A stretch of 64,000 bases of DNA from Rotaria socialis (lineage: Eukaryota; Rotifera; Eurotatoria; Philodinida; Philodinidae). Shown in pieces: positions 1 to 11,534 of the stretch. The notes under the pieces are model-generated. The model was not told the origin of the DNA. It searched no databases and saw nothing but the letters and a program-made list of their open reading frames with translations. Numbering within the stretch: the stretch's first letter is position 1; each line of letters starts with the position of its first letter. Location: contig CAJNYU010001081.1 of NCBI GenBank assembly GCA_905331475.1, forward strand, positions 143,598-207,597, in the 5' to 3' direction. Made by a program: the position numbers and the translations under genes.

Positions 1-665
1 AAATCGGGAGAGTTGAAAAAAAAGGAAAAGGTGAATGTATATATGATACGATATTCAATAGCCTAAATAGATGTGACACGATAATATCACCTATATATCC
101 ATTCGGCTTGTCTGTTTGTTTTCAACATACCTTCGAGCAATGGCTTTTTCGCTTTGATTCTAATGTGCATTTCGAATATATATATGTATATACGTATATT
201 CATTGACTGATGACTATCCTTTATTCACCTATCTATTCATTATTATCTCTTCGGCCGGTGAAAAAAAATCCATGCTTGAATGCATCCAATATTAAGGCTG
301 GTTGACTTAAGAGACGAAAGAGCAGGCGAGAGAGAGAGAGAGAGAGAGAAGCAATTGTTAAACGAAAAAAAAAACGAAACTACTACCTATAAATACAAGA
401 ACAAATACATTGATATACACTCATATATATATTATTTCGAACAAAAAAAAAACAGTAAGTTTAATAAAACGAAAGCATTATTCAAAGAGATTTTGTGATA
501 TTGATTTATAAATTCACATTCTCTTTCAATAGTGCCTTTGTCGATCTGCGACACACAAACATATACATACGTATATCAAGTAGACTAAATAAATGAATTT
601 ATGCAGTTTGTTTTTTGTTTTTTCTTAGAAATTATATCACAAGGAACAAAAAAGAAACGCTTAGA
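1..665. other. Non-coding flank, no gene seen
   Basis: AT-rich sequence with poly-A runs and a (GA)n tract near 327-350. The short open frames here are low-complexity and have no splice context or family resemblance. It lies downstream of the stop codon of the C1q gene, so part of it is probably that gene's 3' flank. No clear polyadenylation signal was seen on the minus strand. Confidence 0.6.
327..350. repeat. (GA)n microsatellite
   Basis: A run of alternating G and A of about 22 bases, read directly from the sequence. Confidence 0.9.
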
Positions 666-1780
666 TTAATTGTCTTCATGAATTAAATATCCGCCAAATG
701 TTGTGTAGCGCCAACCATATAACGATGTTTTAAAATTATAATCTCCATCATCACGGGATTGAGCTTTAATATAAACTCGATCACCTCTATTTAAAAATAA
801 AACAATCGTTGTTGATGCTGTATTCCAAACAGGTACTTTTTGATTTTTAACAGCTGTTAAAAAGCCTTCAACCCATAATGGAACGACATTCTCTGTATTC
901 TTACATAAAGATACAGATGCCTAAATATAAAATAAAAGTTATGATAGAAATCATTCACTAAAAAAAGTCATACAATTTGATTAGCTGGCACACAAACAGT
1001 TAAACTAAATTCATATATACCACTTATCGGTGCATAATAGATACCCGATGCAGTGTTTAGATGATTATTTTTATTTAATAGTATATCATCCCAAATGACA
1101 ATAGATGAATCTGTTTGTAGGAGATAAGTATTATTTAGGGCAACGAAAAATGCTGATTTTATATTTGTATAACCATCGCGACCTTCAAAGAAAACAGTAG
1201 TACAATAAAAATGAATTAGCGAAAGAAAAAAAATATTTCACCGGGTGGTCCTGGTAAACCTGGTTGACCACTTGGACCTTGAATACCTTGTTTGCCAGGT
1301 GGACCAGGTGGTCCTAACAAAAAAAAATGTTGTAGTTATTGTTAATCTTTCTTTTTATAGTACATACCAGCGGGCCCTTGAATATCAAGTGCGACTCGAT
1401 TTCTTGCATCTAAACAAGACATAATATTTATATATAAATAATTAATTCAGCATTCCTTTGTGCTTTGTTTTACTTGGGCAATTAATATGTAATCTACATT
1501 GATTTGATGATACTCGTGTTGGATTAGTTCCGTAAGATGATATAACTGATTGTTGTGAATTTGGATTTTGATTGGCGTCTGGATTTCGTTTGTTTAAATA
1601 GGGTGACGGTGTCTCTAGTTGTTGCTGTTGTTGTTTAGCTTGTGCTTGCCGGTATCCATAATAATCATATGATGATGAGGATGGAACTGCATAAGCATTA
1701 GGATCGATCGGTGCTAAGCCTGGATCTGCTATAATCACCGATGAAATGAGAAATTCGAAGAATAAAATATAATAAGACAT
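666..1780 (-). CDS. Secreted collagen-like C1q-domain protein
   Basis: The ATG at 1780 opens a hydrophobic leader (MSYYILFFEFLISSVIIA), a likely signal peptide. A Gln/Pro/Asn-rich linker follows to a donor near 1474. A small exon at 1368-1409 (reads DARNRVALDIQGPAG) and the next exon near 1256-1316 give uninterrupted Gly-X-Y triplets, a short collagen stretch. Two last exons (about 975-1199 and 666-920) form a C1q/TNF-type domain: SAFFVAL, then NHLNTASGIYYAPISGIYEF, then RGDRVYIKA, ending TTFGGYLI close to the stop, as C1q domains do. The product is about 300 residues. C1q/collagen proteins trimerise, with the collagen part as a stalk; in invertebrates many act as secreted lectin-like or adhesive recognition factors. 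The ligand cannot be told from sequence. An upstream in-frame ATG at 1912 would bury the leader, so 1780 is preferred. Frame and domain order are clear; exact intron edges are by eye. Confidence 0.85.
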
Positions 1781-3253
1781 TTGAATTCCTGAAACATAAA
1801 AAGGGACAAATAATAATACTAAAACGAAGATTGATGTATTTATAGGTTGCACTACTACGAACAGTATGTGCAATGCAGCAGGTGGTTGGTGAATGTCTAA
1901 GTTTGAAATCAAAAGATGAAATCAAGTGATGTAAAAAAAAAAGAAAAAAAGAAGAAAGAAATTATTTAGAATAATTGTTACGGTTAAAAGATATGTTGAA
2001 AAGTTTTTTCTTTTCCTTTCTCTGTTATATTATAGAAATCTCGAGGCTGTATATGTGTACACTAAGAAACTCATATATATATATATATATATATAAATTC
2101 ATTTTGTCACATTCGATAATTTATATTAACATAGGAACTGATTTGCTTATTCTGTAAAATAATATTGACGAATGGAAGAAGTCTAGTTTATTTCCTGTAT
2201 ATAAATAGTTAGTTTGACTTAAAGAGAAAAGAATGTGTACAAACAGAAATAAGTGAAAATCGAAAAAGACAACTAAGCAAATATACTATAAACACTCGAT
2301 CAATTATTGAACAATGTAGCTCTTTAGCAACTTAATTTATAATTTTTTGTCTTGCTGTTGTGACGCCAAAGGGGTCGATTGAATCAGAAATATAGAAAAA
2401 GAAAAAAAATCATTGTTTATATCAGAAGAAAAACGGTGTTTAAGATCGATCTCTTCCTCTTCTTCTCCTCCCTAAGTCTATTATATTTGAATGGACAGAA
2501 AAAAAGCTGATGAAAAAATATAGAAAAAGAATAAGTGTAAATAATACACCTCTATTCTCGACATGTTGACTTCCGATTTCTAAAAACCATTTTTTATATG
2601 CGTGCTTTTCTCGCGTAAATTGCTAATAAGTCTATTAACAAGATTTAATAATAAGAAGAAAAAAGAAAAAAAGAGAAATCGAAGGTCAAATTTATACCGG
2701 TAGATTACCAATCGAATTTCTCTTGCAGAATAAATCGCTTTTTATTTTGATAAGAATATATGATCGTGCTAAATAGCCCGTAATCAAATGTGCAAAATAA
2801 AGTTGATAAGCTAACATTGTGAATTTCTCGTTTACTTTTAAACGATCGTGTTTGTTAATTAAACTGCAGAGAACGATAAAGCACCCGAAAAATGCTATCT
2901 TAATGAGGAGAAGATCTCTTTGAAATGCTGCATATGTTCTCTCATCATAGATTCTTCTCGGCAACAAAAAATAGGAACGAAGAAGCAAATTAACTTTTCT
3001 ATTGTATTCATTAATCTATTCAAGGCCGAAGCCATCTGTTTTTCTCTTCTCCGATACATTGCAATGCATGAAAGACTCATCGAATAGTTATAGAAAAATC
3101 ATTATTAGTAACAAAAATGTCTTTTGGTTTTATATTCATTTTACATGAATAATTCATTAATAACAAAAGAAAATCATTTTGTCCTATGAGCCGCATAATC
3201 ATAAGAGACTGTTGATGGTGATGATGATGATGTTTGAAAAGTTCTCGTTGCCG
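1781..3253. other. Non-coding spacer
   Basis: AT-rich spacer between the start of the C1q gene and the end of the reductase gene, both on the minus strand. It should contain the C1q promoter and the reductase 3' flank. A (TA)n run lies at 2073-2095. Several 60-100 codon open frames on the minus strand (2692-3080) have no family resemblance or splice support and I treat them as chance. Confidence 0.55.
2073..2095. repeat. (TA)n microsatellite
   Basis: Alternating A/T run read directly from the sequence. Confidence 0.85.
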
Positions 3254-3880
3254 TTAACTAAAAGATGGTTCGATGCATTCGCGCACGAGCTCTTCAAGAT
3301 AATGTTGATCGATATCATCAAAATGTGCTTCATATTCACTATCGATATCTAATACGCCTAATACTTTTGTTGGTTCATCGTTTGCCGATCGTCGAATAAT
3401 CGGTACTACGATTTCAGATAATGAAGCTGATGAACAAGCTGAAAGAAACAAATAGTTAATTTATACAGAACTTTCGAAAATAAATTTAATACCAATATGA
3501 CCCGGAAAGTCGTGAACATTTTTCACAACAATAGTTTTATGTTGTCCCCAACTTGTACCACAAACGCCTTTATTTAATTGGATTCTGGTACAGGCTAATG
3601 GACCCTTCGAACAACAACAAAATTGATAAGGTACGAAATTAAATTATATTTAATTTCATAATCTTACTTGAAATGGGCCAAGTACCAATTGATTGTCTTT
3701 AACTAAATAGAAGCCCACCCACCAGAAAGAAAATATTTCTTTAAGGACAGCGCTAATATTAGCAAGGTTTGCAATTAAATCCTTTTCATGATGAACTAAA
3801 CTTTTTATTTCAACGATTGTTTGCTTGTATTTTTCTTCTTTGCTGGCGTTTTTATCAATGTTATTTAGACTTTCCGGCAT
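3254..3880 (-). CDS. Free methionine-R-sulfoxide reductase (GAF domain)
   Basis: Three exons: ATG at 3880 to a donor near 3669, a middle exon about 3494-3604, and a last exon ending with TAA at 3254-3256. The spliced protein is about 169 residues, the usual size of the bacterial MsrC/YebR enzyme. It is a single GAF domain that reduces free methionine-R-sulfoxide in the cytosol. Family hallmarks are visible: WWVGFYLV near residue 53, LGPFQGPLACTRI near 67, GVCGTSW near 84, FPGHIACSSASLSEIVVP near 104, and GVLDIDS near 137. The three cysteines used by the E. coli enzyme (84, 94, 118) are here at about 76, 86 and 110, with identical spacing. Both introns have GT-AG ends and join in frame. A GTG at 3922 would extend the frame, but the ATG at 3880 gives the family length. 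The family is common in bacteria, fungi and protists and not usual in animals, which makes transfer from a microbe a possibility. Confidence 0.9.
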
Positions 3881-3976
3881 GTTTTTATTATCTAATATGA
3901 CTTTTGATACACAGACACGCACGCTTTTATCTTGTCTTACGAGGACAAGAACAAAGGAGAAGGAAAAAAATGATTT

Positions 3977-4651
3977 TTATTCGTTGGATGAATTTTTATC
4001 ATTTGTATGATGAAATGATTTTATTTCTAGATCAAAATTTAGATTTTTGTTTGTACTAATCTTTTGAAATTGATTATAAAATCGATGTTGAGAAGGTGTT
4101 CGATGATATTTATTCAGCATGCGCTTGTTAAACTTATTATTTGTTGATGTTGTTACTGCAAGCGAAGGTTTGTATGTTTGGTTAATAATCACAGTCGCTG
4201 TTGGTGGTAATCTCATATTCTTAGTCATCATACTGTGTGAAGTAATGGATTTTGTTTTAGTTTCATTTGATGCTGATAGTAATGAAATATTTGAAGATTT
4301 TTCAGAATTATTCTTTTGTTTGTCATTTTTTTCACGGAGAATTTTTGAAATTAACTTTCGCGTAGTCAAACTCAAGGATAATGAGTGCTTGGGAGACACT
4401 GTACGAATGGATCTACTCGAAGAACATCGAGTAAGATTTCGATTATTAAACAGTTGTGTTCTTGTTAGTCTTATTGTTGGTAAAGACAATGAACGTCTTG
4501 TCCGATGAATATCAAAGTCACCCGAGAGGAAATCTTTTCGATGCTTTGAAGATTGTAGCGAGCTTAAAATTGAATGACGTCGAATTTTCGATTGAGATTG
4601 TGGTAATATTGGTGAAACAATTGGAATCCATGGCGAAAATTCTGTTTGAAA
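3977..4651 (-). CDS. Unrecognised basic Ser/Asn-rich exon (5' part missing)
   Basis: A minus-strand frame of about 225 codons runs from an acceptor (poly-pyrimidine then TTTGGCAG) just before 4651 to a stop at 3977. It begins FQTEFSPWIPIVSPILPQS. The rest is rich in Ser, Asn, Thr, Lys and Arg, has no Cys-rich or membrane segments, and matches no family I know. There is no in-frame ATG near its start, so an upstream exon is needed. Candidates in 4700-4850 did not give a clean in-phase join. It ends only about 100 bases before the reductase ATG on the same strand, so the reductase promoter must be very short or lie inside this exon. The opposite strand is also open here (129 codons from 4119). 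I prefer minus because the frame is longer and has an acceptor. Reality of the gene is uncertain. Confidence 0.4.
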   Translation of the reverse strand, partial: FQTEFSPWIPIVSPILPQSQSKIRRHSILSSLQSSKHRKDFLSGDFDIHRTRRSLSLPTIRLTRTQLFNNRNLTRCSSSRSIRTVSPKHSLSLSLTTRKLISKILREKNDKQKNNSEKSSNISLLSASNETKTKSITSHSMMTKNMRLPPTATVIINQTYKPSLAVTTSTNNKFNKRMLNKYHRTPSQHRFYNQFQKISTNKNLNFDLEIKSFHHTNDKNSSNE

Positions 4652-4708
4652 CTGCCAAATATTTAAAAGAAAAAAAGTGAACAGCCATTCAACTTTGAAA
4701 GCATTACA

Positions 4709-5215
4709 TTATTGTTTGAGCGTCAACAAAATATGGGCGGATTGTTGTTAGCTAAGAACGAAGCAGGTTTTTTCCTCTTAAGTGATGTTTTTACATTTAT
4801 TTGAAGGATCAATGTGAATGAACAGGATATGAGATGAAATTTCTAATTTCAACGTTCTCGTTTTTTTCTTTGTATCATAGTGTTTCCTTCTAGAATAGTT
4901 TGTTTAGTACAAGTCTTCTATGAAATGCTGATATTGTTTTGTTTTCGTCCTGAACAATTAACCTAGGTCAGTTCGATTTGAATAAAAAAAATCAAATTTC
5001 TCATAAGATTTGCTTTCACTGAATATACATGTAAAAATAAATAATCTTTTCTAACAAAACAGTGTACTGATAACACATAAACATGATAAACGAAGGGGGT
5101 AGTAATTAGAAAAAAGAACTCGTTTATCATGGAGCAGGATATAGTGTCTATATAGGATCAAGCATTTTGTTGTAGAAAATGAAAGCGTAACAATGCAGGA
5201 AAGGCAAAATAAGTG
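4709..5215. other. Spacer; may hold an unresolved 5' exon
   Basis: AT-rich sequence between the basic Ser/Asn-rich frame and the 3' end of the next minus-strand gene. It may contain the missing first exon of the 3977-4651 gene, but no convincing ATG-to-donor unit in the right phase was found. Confidence 0.45.
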
Positions 5216-8127
5216 TCAAGAGGTTATGCGTTGCCGGTGTTGATGAGAAACATCACGAATAATGACATTGCCGGAAGTAGGGTCACGCAAACGTACCACT
5301 GGCTTCAGATGCTGAGGTTTTTCGATTTTCTCTGCATATTCACGAGCCTAAAAATACAGAATATATATGATTGTATTATTCCGGAAGGATTGATTCGATC
5401 AATCAAAAAAGAAAACGGAAGCAAACAGGATAGTGAACATTGATTGAAATATATAATGGAGTTCGTGTCCAAATATTTTTTCCTCACCTTTCGTTCCGGA
5501 CAAAAAGCGAGATATAGTTTCATCAAACTGCAAATATTTATGATGATATACATAAATAATGATTAGTTACAGAAAAAATGAACTAATAATTAATTCATTC
5601 AATAAAATAAATATGAGAAGAAGAAGAAAAAGAAATATTTTCATACGCGTTGATGTTTAGGTACGGGTGCAGGACGTGTTCTCTGTTGACCATTAGCACC
5701 CTGAAAACGTTTTTGTTCTTCGAGCTTGTAATGGTTTGTTTCTTTTACAACTTTTGAATAAGTTTTTCTTCGCTGTTCAGTATCAACCTAATAAAAACAA
5801 AGCTAATCAATCCAAAAACAGAGTGATTATAAAGTTAGTTCATTCACACTTTTTCTTCATTAGTTACAGAATCAGAATTTCCGAAAGAAGGACCAAAGCC
5901 GTAATTTTTTGCAAAAGTTCTATACTCATTTACAACTGATTTTCTGCCTAGTTTTTCTTCTTGTAAACGACGTTGATGTTGTTTATATGCACTTGCATAA
6001 CTACCTAGATTGAAAAAGATTCGTTTAAAAGATCGAAACATTGCTTCGTTTTACTGACCGGGATCTGGTGCCGAAAGACCATAAAGATAATCATGAATTG
6101 TCACACTATTATTATCATGGCCATGTTTGGTTTCATCGGAATGGTCAAGATGATGATTTGATGAAGGTGTTTTAGATTTTTGTTGTTGAGCTTTATGCGA
6201 ATCTGGTGTACGATTAAAGTAAGCATATGTAGCTGCATGATTTGAGTTACGACTGTTTCTTTCTGACATATTGTCAATGATAGCTGTTGCTGGAGATTGA
6301 CGATTGTGATCGACGATTTGTACGCGTCGCTTTTGATTTGATACAGAATGATTATTTTGATTATTGGCTGCGTATGTTAATCCTCGATTGGCCATGTGAT
6401 TTCTTGGAGTAGGATAATTTGTATTGTCATGGCGAACATCGTTTTCGTTAGTAGGATGGAGACTAATTGTTAAATTAAGACCATCTTCGGTAGAACCAGT
6501 GAGTCCATGTTGATTATTAGCCGATGGATAAGGAACGCCTGTTGGTAGAGAATGATCTAAATTTGTTTGATAATTTTGAAGACCAGCAATAGGTGCTACT
6601 CGTTGATAATTGGTTGGTATAGGATAATTATTACGACGAACGGACGTTGAAGGAACATATGATGGGATATATCGAGAATTGTACATTGTATTATTCCACA
6701 AAGTCTAAACAAAGGAAATAGAAAATAGAACTGTATACTATAAAATTTATCTTCAAGTCAACAAAATAAAAATATTTCTTAGAAAAAAATCAACATATTT
6801 TATCTTTAAGAAGATAATCAGATGGTTTCAATCATCCAGCGAGTAAGAATAATAATCCCTATATTGGAAAAACCTGAGCTAAACCTTGATGATCGCCTAG
6901 AGGGAGAGTACATATGTTAGTTAGAGTCAGAAAATATTTTGTTGTTATTAAGCTTTTAATAATTATTCTGCTGCATCACTTTGTTGTCATGGATTTAAAA
7001 ATAAAAAATTAAACACACCTGTACGTTATTTTATTAAGACATTAAACGCATACCGTTGTCAAATGTTAGAGATTTTTTCTTTTGAGATTCTTTTTCTTTC
7101 TTCATAATTGCGAGTATTTCTCTTTTCGATCGTTTACGTCACATCCGAAAGATAAATACAAATGTTTAGTTGTAAAGAACGCATTTCTGTAATATCTCAA
7201 GTTTCTTCTAGTGAGATTCGCTTGTTTCGTGTAATTGTGCTATTCAAAAATGTGTGCATGTGAAATCTTAGTTTGGCTTTGTGAAGTGTTTTGTTTGTCT
7301 TTAAACGTAGTAGTACTTGTCTTGTTAGCAGACAATTAACGAATTGCTTGAGATAGACTATGTTATTCTTGAGATATTTTCCATTGTTTACAAAATTTAG
7401 TGTCGTCAGAATACTTATAAAATATTAATGTTTGGTTTTTATGATGTAACTTCAATAGAACATAAGCATGCGCGATGATCCAAACATAGGAATTATTTGC
7501 TTTTTTTCCGTTTATAGCCTGCTAATTAGATCTCATATGTAGGCCAAATATACCTGGCAACAGTAGTATTAAAAAGTATTTTTCTCTCTGCAAACGGCTA
7601 TTAAAAAAACTTTTCGACGGTCGTTTGTTTGCTCGAATATAATTATTTCAAAACCTTTTGATGTACAAAAAAATTGAAATTCTATTGATTTTTGCGTTTG
7701 TTTTAGGCTGATTACATAGTAAATCACTCAGAAATGTGATAGAATGCAAGAAGAATATTTGATTTGGATTATATCACAACAGAAAACTTTGGTGACAATC
7801 ATAATAGATTTATATAAGAAATGTTCGGGCCATTTTTTGAATAAACTCTCAAACGAAAAAAAAAGAATAACAATCAGTTGATTCTTTTAGGCTTGCCGTA
7901 GAGCTTATCTAGACTCAATTTGAGATCACATAAAGGATTTGTTAAGATATAATAACAAGTAAATCCTTGATCTAGTTGCATAGTTTACTTACCCAATCTG
8001 GACCGGAGTGAGAATCGCTGGGTAAATAGGTAGTGCCCAACGTGTGAGGAAATATCGACGGAGTTGCTACTGTTGGTAATCTCCATGTTGGTGCCAAAAA
8101 CGAATATTCTGCTTCTAGTGAATTCAT
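5216..8127 (-). CDS. Unrecognised multi-exon protein (Asn/Pro/Tyr-rich)
   Basis: Exon 1 (7993-8127) encodes 45 residues starting MNSLEAEYSFLAPTWRLPTV and ends with a GTAAGT donor in phase 0. It joins in frame to a large exon entered at 6704 (TLWNNTMYNSRYIPSYVPS), across a 1.29-kb intron, unusually long for this window. The large exon is Asn/Ser/Pro/Tyr-rich and looks disordered. Later exons (about 5850-6019, 5647-5788) are charged and helical, e.g. AYKQHQRRLQEEKLGRKSVV and KVVKETNHYKLEEQKRF. The final exon (5216 to about 5349) reads AREYAEKIEKPQHLKP and ends HQHRQRITS. The exon ending PKHQR joins in phase directly to the final exon. A (K/R)EYA-x-x-I-x-KP-like motif is reminiscent of some cilium-associated proteins such as JHY, but this is weak and I do not assign a family. 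It sits in tandem with another unrecognised gene upstream. Confidence 0.7.
6705..7992 (-). other. Long intron of the unrecognised gene
   Basis: GTAAGT donor at the 7992 side and TTTAG acceptor at the 6705 side. No open coding frame or repeat stands out. A 23-base segment near 6880-6903, bounded by AG and GT, reads DHQGLAQ in one frame but breaks the phase if included. The length (about 1.3 kb against typical 50-70 bases) may reflect regulatory sequence or an old insertion. Confidence 0.6.
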
Positions 8128-8916
8128 TTTTCTTCAAAATATATTATGCCTATAATAGACATAGAACAATGCAAGATTTCATGTTGTGCATATGCCTGTT
8201 TAACGGAACTCTTCAAACGTGTTATGCGCGATGTTTACTTTAAACAAAAGGAAGCCTTCTATGACGAAATATTTCTGCACTGTACCGTCGTCGTTCTCAC
8301 GCCTAATTAGATCAGATTATTTACAGTGAAGTCCAAAAAGATACAGCCTATGAATATATTTATAATCAAGGAGAAAAACGCATTGCCGATTGATCATATT
8401 AGAAAAGAAAAGTCTATCAAGTCATACTTAAAATAAACTCAATTTCTTAATTAAACTCATACTACTGTGTAGCAAAAACGATAGTGAAAACAGTCGATTG
8501 AAAACAAAGAGAGAGAGAGAGAGAGAGTCAAGAAAAGGAGCAAAAAACTCTCCATGTCAAGAAATCAAACAGAACGATCACGAGTAGCGACTAACTTTAT
8601 ATTGTGTTGATTCAAAAATGCGTCGTAGCGACGCTAAAGAAAGAATTTTCTTTTTCTTTTTTTCTCCTTGTTGTTGAATAAGAAAAGCAAGTTTCTTTTT
8701 GTGTATTGTTTGTTCACATCTTTTCAAGTAATATGACAACAGAAAAATTCTGTTCGAAGTCAACGAAGTGTATTCATTGAGAATAGTGAAAAGATTATTT
8801 TTATTTTGTCTGTAAGCATTTCTTGTTGTTCAATTAACATAACAAATATGATCCTTAATTTGTGTATTATATTAAAACAAGACAAAAAAATCATACAGGA
8901 AAAAATATATTTATTT
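8128..8916. other. Non-coding spacer between tandem unrecognised genes
   Basis: Contains the 5' flank of the downstream minus-strand gene and the 3' flank of the upstream one. A (GA)n run lies at 8509-8527. Short open frames at 8578-8763 are A/K-rich chance frames. Confidence 0.55.
8509..8527. repeat. (GA)n microsatellite
   Basis: Alternating G and A, read directly. Confidence 0.85.
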
Positions 8917-11363
8917 TTATCGCTTTTTATATCGCGCCCCTTCAAATGATTCCAATGTTTTTTCTTCGCGGACAGTAAACAGGTCATCGTCGGCATCACG
9001 ATTTGTCGCACGATGTGTTCTTTGACCATACGTACTGGTATCGTTGTCGTTTTCATCTCCACTGATTACTGATCGTCCCGATGGATCACCTTTTGCGTAG
9101 TGTACGTTTTTTTTCTTCGGTTTTTGCTTATATTTTCGATTTGCATCATAGCCCGATATGTCTTCATCGTCATTTTCCGATTGGCGATTTGCATTTGACC
9201 GATCAGTACGAACTGTTGTGCGACTAGCTTGATTTGGAATCGGCCGGTTAAGACCGCGAGCCCCTATTGGTTTTGTAGAAGTTTTATTTGATGTTGAGGC
9301 TGATCCAAGTCGTCGTGATGTACGACTAACAGATTTTGAATCACTGTGATTCAATCTTGGATGCGGTGCTGCATCGCCTGATTCAGAACCCTATATTGAA
9401 AAGTAAATATTTCAAAAACAAATGAACAAAATAATGGTGAAAATAACCTGACTATCGTCATCTGTCAAAGGAGCCGAATGACGAAATGATCGAGCTGTTT
9501 CCGAACCGTAATTATAACCAAAATTTCGGTATCGAATTCGTTCACCGTATGATTTCGATTGATGATACAGCTCTTTCTAGTTACAAAAACAAAACGTTCT
9601 CATGTCTTTACTTTTGTATATTAAATTAATGGATCAACCTTTTCTTCTTGCGAAAGTGAATAAAGATTTCCTTTTTTAAGATCCATAAAATCGGACCACG
9701 GAGATGGTTTAATAACATTGTGAAGCAACGCATCTTTGGTCGAATGTCTAACATAATCACCGTAATTTAAACGTTTTGCTGTTTTTTCATTCTAAACAAA
9801 AAGAAGGAACGCAGAGTTTACAAACACAAAACAAAAAGTTTTTTGTTTTACAATTTCTTTGTTTTGTTGTTCAGCACGATCTGCACGTAATTTATGAAGA
9901 GCTTCTCGAAAACGTTCATCTGTATCTTTATGAACAAATTCCCGATGAGTAAACTCATTGAATAAATGATACGGATAAATTGAATCGAAATGATACTAAA
10001 AAATACGATTGAAAAATACGGTTGAAAAATATTAAAAACAATTCTACTTGTTTTGGCCAAGTTTTTCTCCACGATGTAGTTGTTATGGTTGGCGGTACAC
10101 GTTTACTTGTGGGCGGTTCATATCGAGGTTTTTTTTGTTGTAAAACTTGTTTTGGATTTTTTGATGTGACCGTTGAATTGATATTATCTGCGTTCATTCA
10201 ATGAGAATAAACAGTTTTCTTATTAACAATAACTTACTGAGTGAATTCGCTAATTTATTTATCGTTGATTTTCCATTCTGAAACGATGAACTTATTGAAT
10301 AATTATTTGTTGAAGGCTTCCGAAAATAGTCTCCATCGAAAAGTGTATCAAAATATGACTCGTGCTGATATTTTGAATCATGAGGTTTTACATCGACTGC
10401 AGGTTTTTTTTTATTCACTACTGCTGTTTTATTTTCAATTTTTTTCGGTGCATTTGGCAATGGACGTACTGATTTTGTTTTTTCTCTTTCATGTTGAGCT
10501 TGAACCATATGTAAATGATCGATTTTAACTGTCCATGCCTGTTCAGCGTCTTTATCCTCAGTAGGAGATTCTTTTTTAGTTCTATTAACCCATTCTTGAA
10601 TATCGATTGTTGGCGGTTGCTTTTCAATATCAACAATAGTTGCATTTCGTTGCAAATGATTCGGTTGTTTTGTCAATTGTACTGGTAGATGTGGTGATTG
10701 AACTGGTGTTAGATCATCATTTAATTTATCAGTAGTGGAATCTTTTTGTGTACCTGTTGAAGGTTGAGTGTGTCCTGTTATTAATCCAGGCTGCTGTTTT
10801 AATAGTGGTTTTTTCTTCGTATCATCTAGTTGTCCTCCTTTTGTTTTTGTTTTTGTTTTTGTTGAACTCCAAACAGATTTCATTGGTTGATTACCATGGC
10901 CATCGTTTGATGTGTGAGTGTAATTTGGTGGTTGATTAGGAAATTTATTAATAGGAAGATTAGTTTTATTTTCATGTAAAGAACGAGCAATACTCGATGC
11001 TGTATTTGTATTCGATGCTGTAACGAGACTTTCTGAATATTCAGGGATATCATTTAGTAAAGCATAGGAATCATTGGATGGAAGAGGTTGGTGACGATAA
11101 CTTCCTACGGGTGAGTTTTCATAATTTTGCGTTGGGAATACAGATGTAGGATTCGAAATAGAATATAATGGTGGATGATATGTTGTTTGATTATGATTGA
11201 ACGCGAAATCATCGCTGAACAATCGATCCGTACCTCCATAGCCGCCTACTGGCGGATGATAGACATTATCAAATGATGAACGTTGAACAAGATTATCACT
11301 GAATAATGTCGATGCACCATACGATGATGGATATGCAGCTAAAAGGCTGGTTGCGTAGCTCAT
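8917..11363 (-). CDS. Unrecognised multi-exon protein with charged helical middle
   Basis: The ATG at 11363 starts MSYATSLLAAYPSSYGASTL. The first exon runs to a GTAAGT donor near 10238 (about 375 codons) and is Tyr/Pro/Asn/Ser-rich and probably disordered. Five further exons follow in phase: about 10049-10191 (KQVLQQKKPRYEPPTSKRV), 9856-9995 (ends KLRADRAEQQNKEI), 9640-9790 (KRLNYGDYVRHSTKDALLHN), 9449-9577 (YGERIRYRNFGYNYGSETA), and 8917-9390. The last is highly charged, with RTVRTDRSNANRQ, a KQKPKKK cluster and acidic DDEDISGYD and DENDND runs. Total is about 750 residues, with no signal peptide or membrane span. No known domain is recognised. The middle (Tyr-, Lys- and Arg-rich short helices separated by loops) resembles microtubule-associated or microtubule-inner proteins in style only, which is inference. 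It is in tandem with the 5216-8127 gene, and both have disordered N-termini and conserved-looking helical C-terminal halves; common origin is possible but not shown. Confidence 0.72.
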
Positions 11364-11503
11364 GTTGCTTTGTTTTAGCTTTTTTTCCGACGTCGATTAA
11401 TAAAGTAAATAGTTTCATTCAAAACTTCTGTTCTCTTTTAGTTTGTGTACATGTGTTTGTATTATTCTTGTGAGAAAAAAGCACAAATCCTTTTAAGGTG
11501 AAA

Positions 11504-11534
<31 letters not shown>

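Noticed and set aside
2692-3080. Overlapping minus-strand open frames of 61-98 codons.
   Set aside because: No domain, no signal peptide with plausible context, no splice partners; composition matches background.
4119-4508. Plus-strand 129-codon frame with ATG and hydrophobic stretches.
   Set aside because: It is the antisense of a longer minus frame with an acceptor; the hydrophobic character comes from reading Ser/Asn/Lys codons on the opposite strand.
5489-5528. A 40-base candidate exon in the 5216-8127 gene, bounded by GCAG and GTGAGG.
   Set aside because: It reads plausibly in one frame but shifts the phase by one base relative to both neighbours. Joining the exon ending PKHQR directly to the final exon keeps the frame, so I left it out.
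6880-6903. A 23-base micro-exon candidate in the long intron.
   Set aside because: Including it breaks the phase between the flanking exons, which join perfectly without it.
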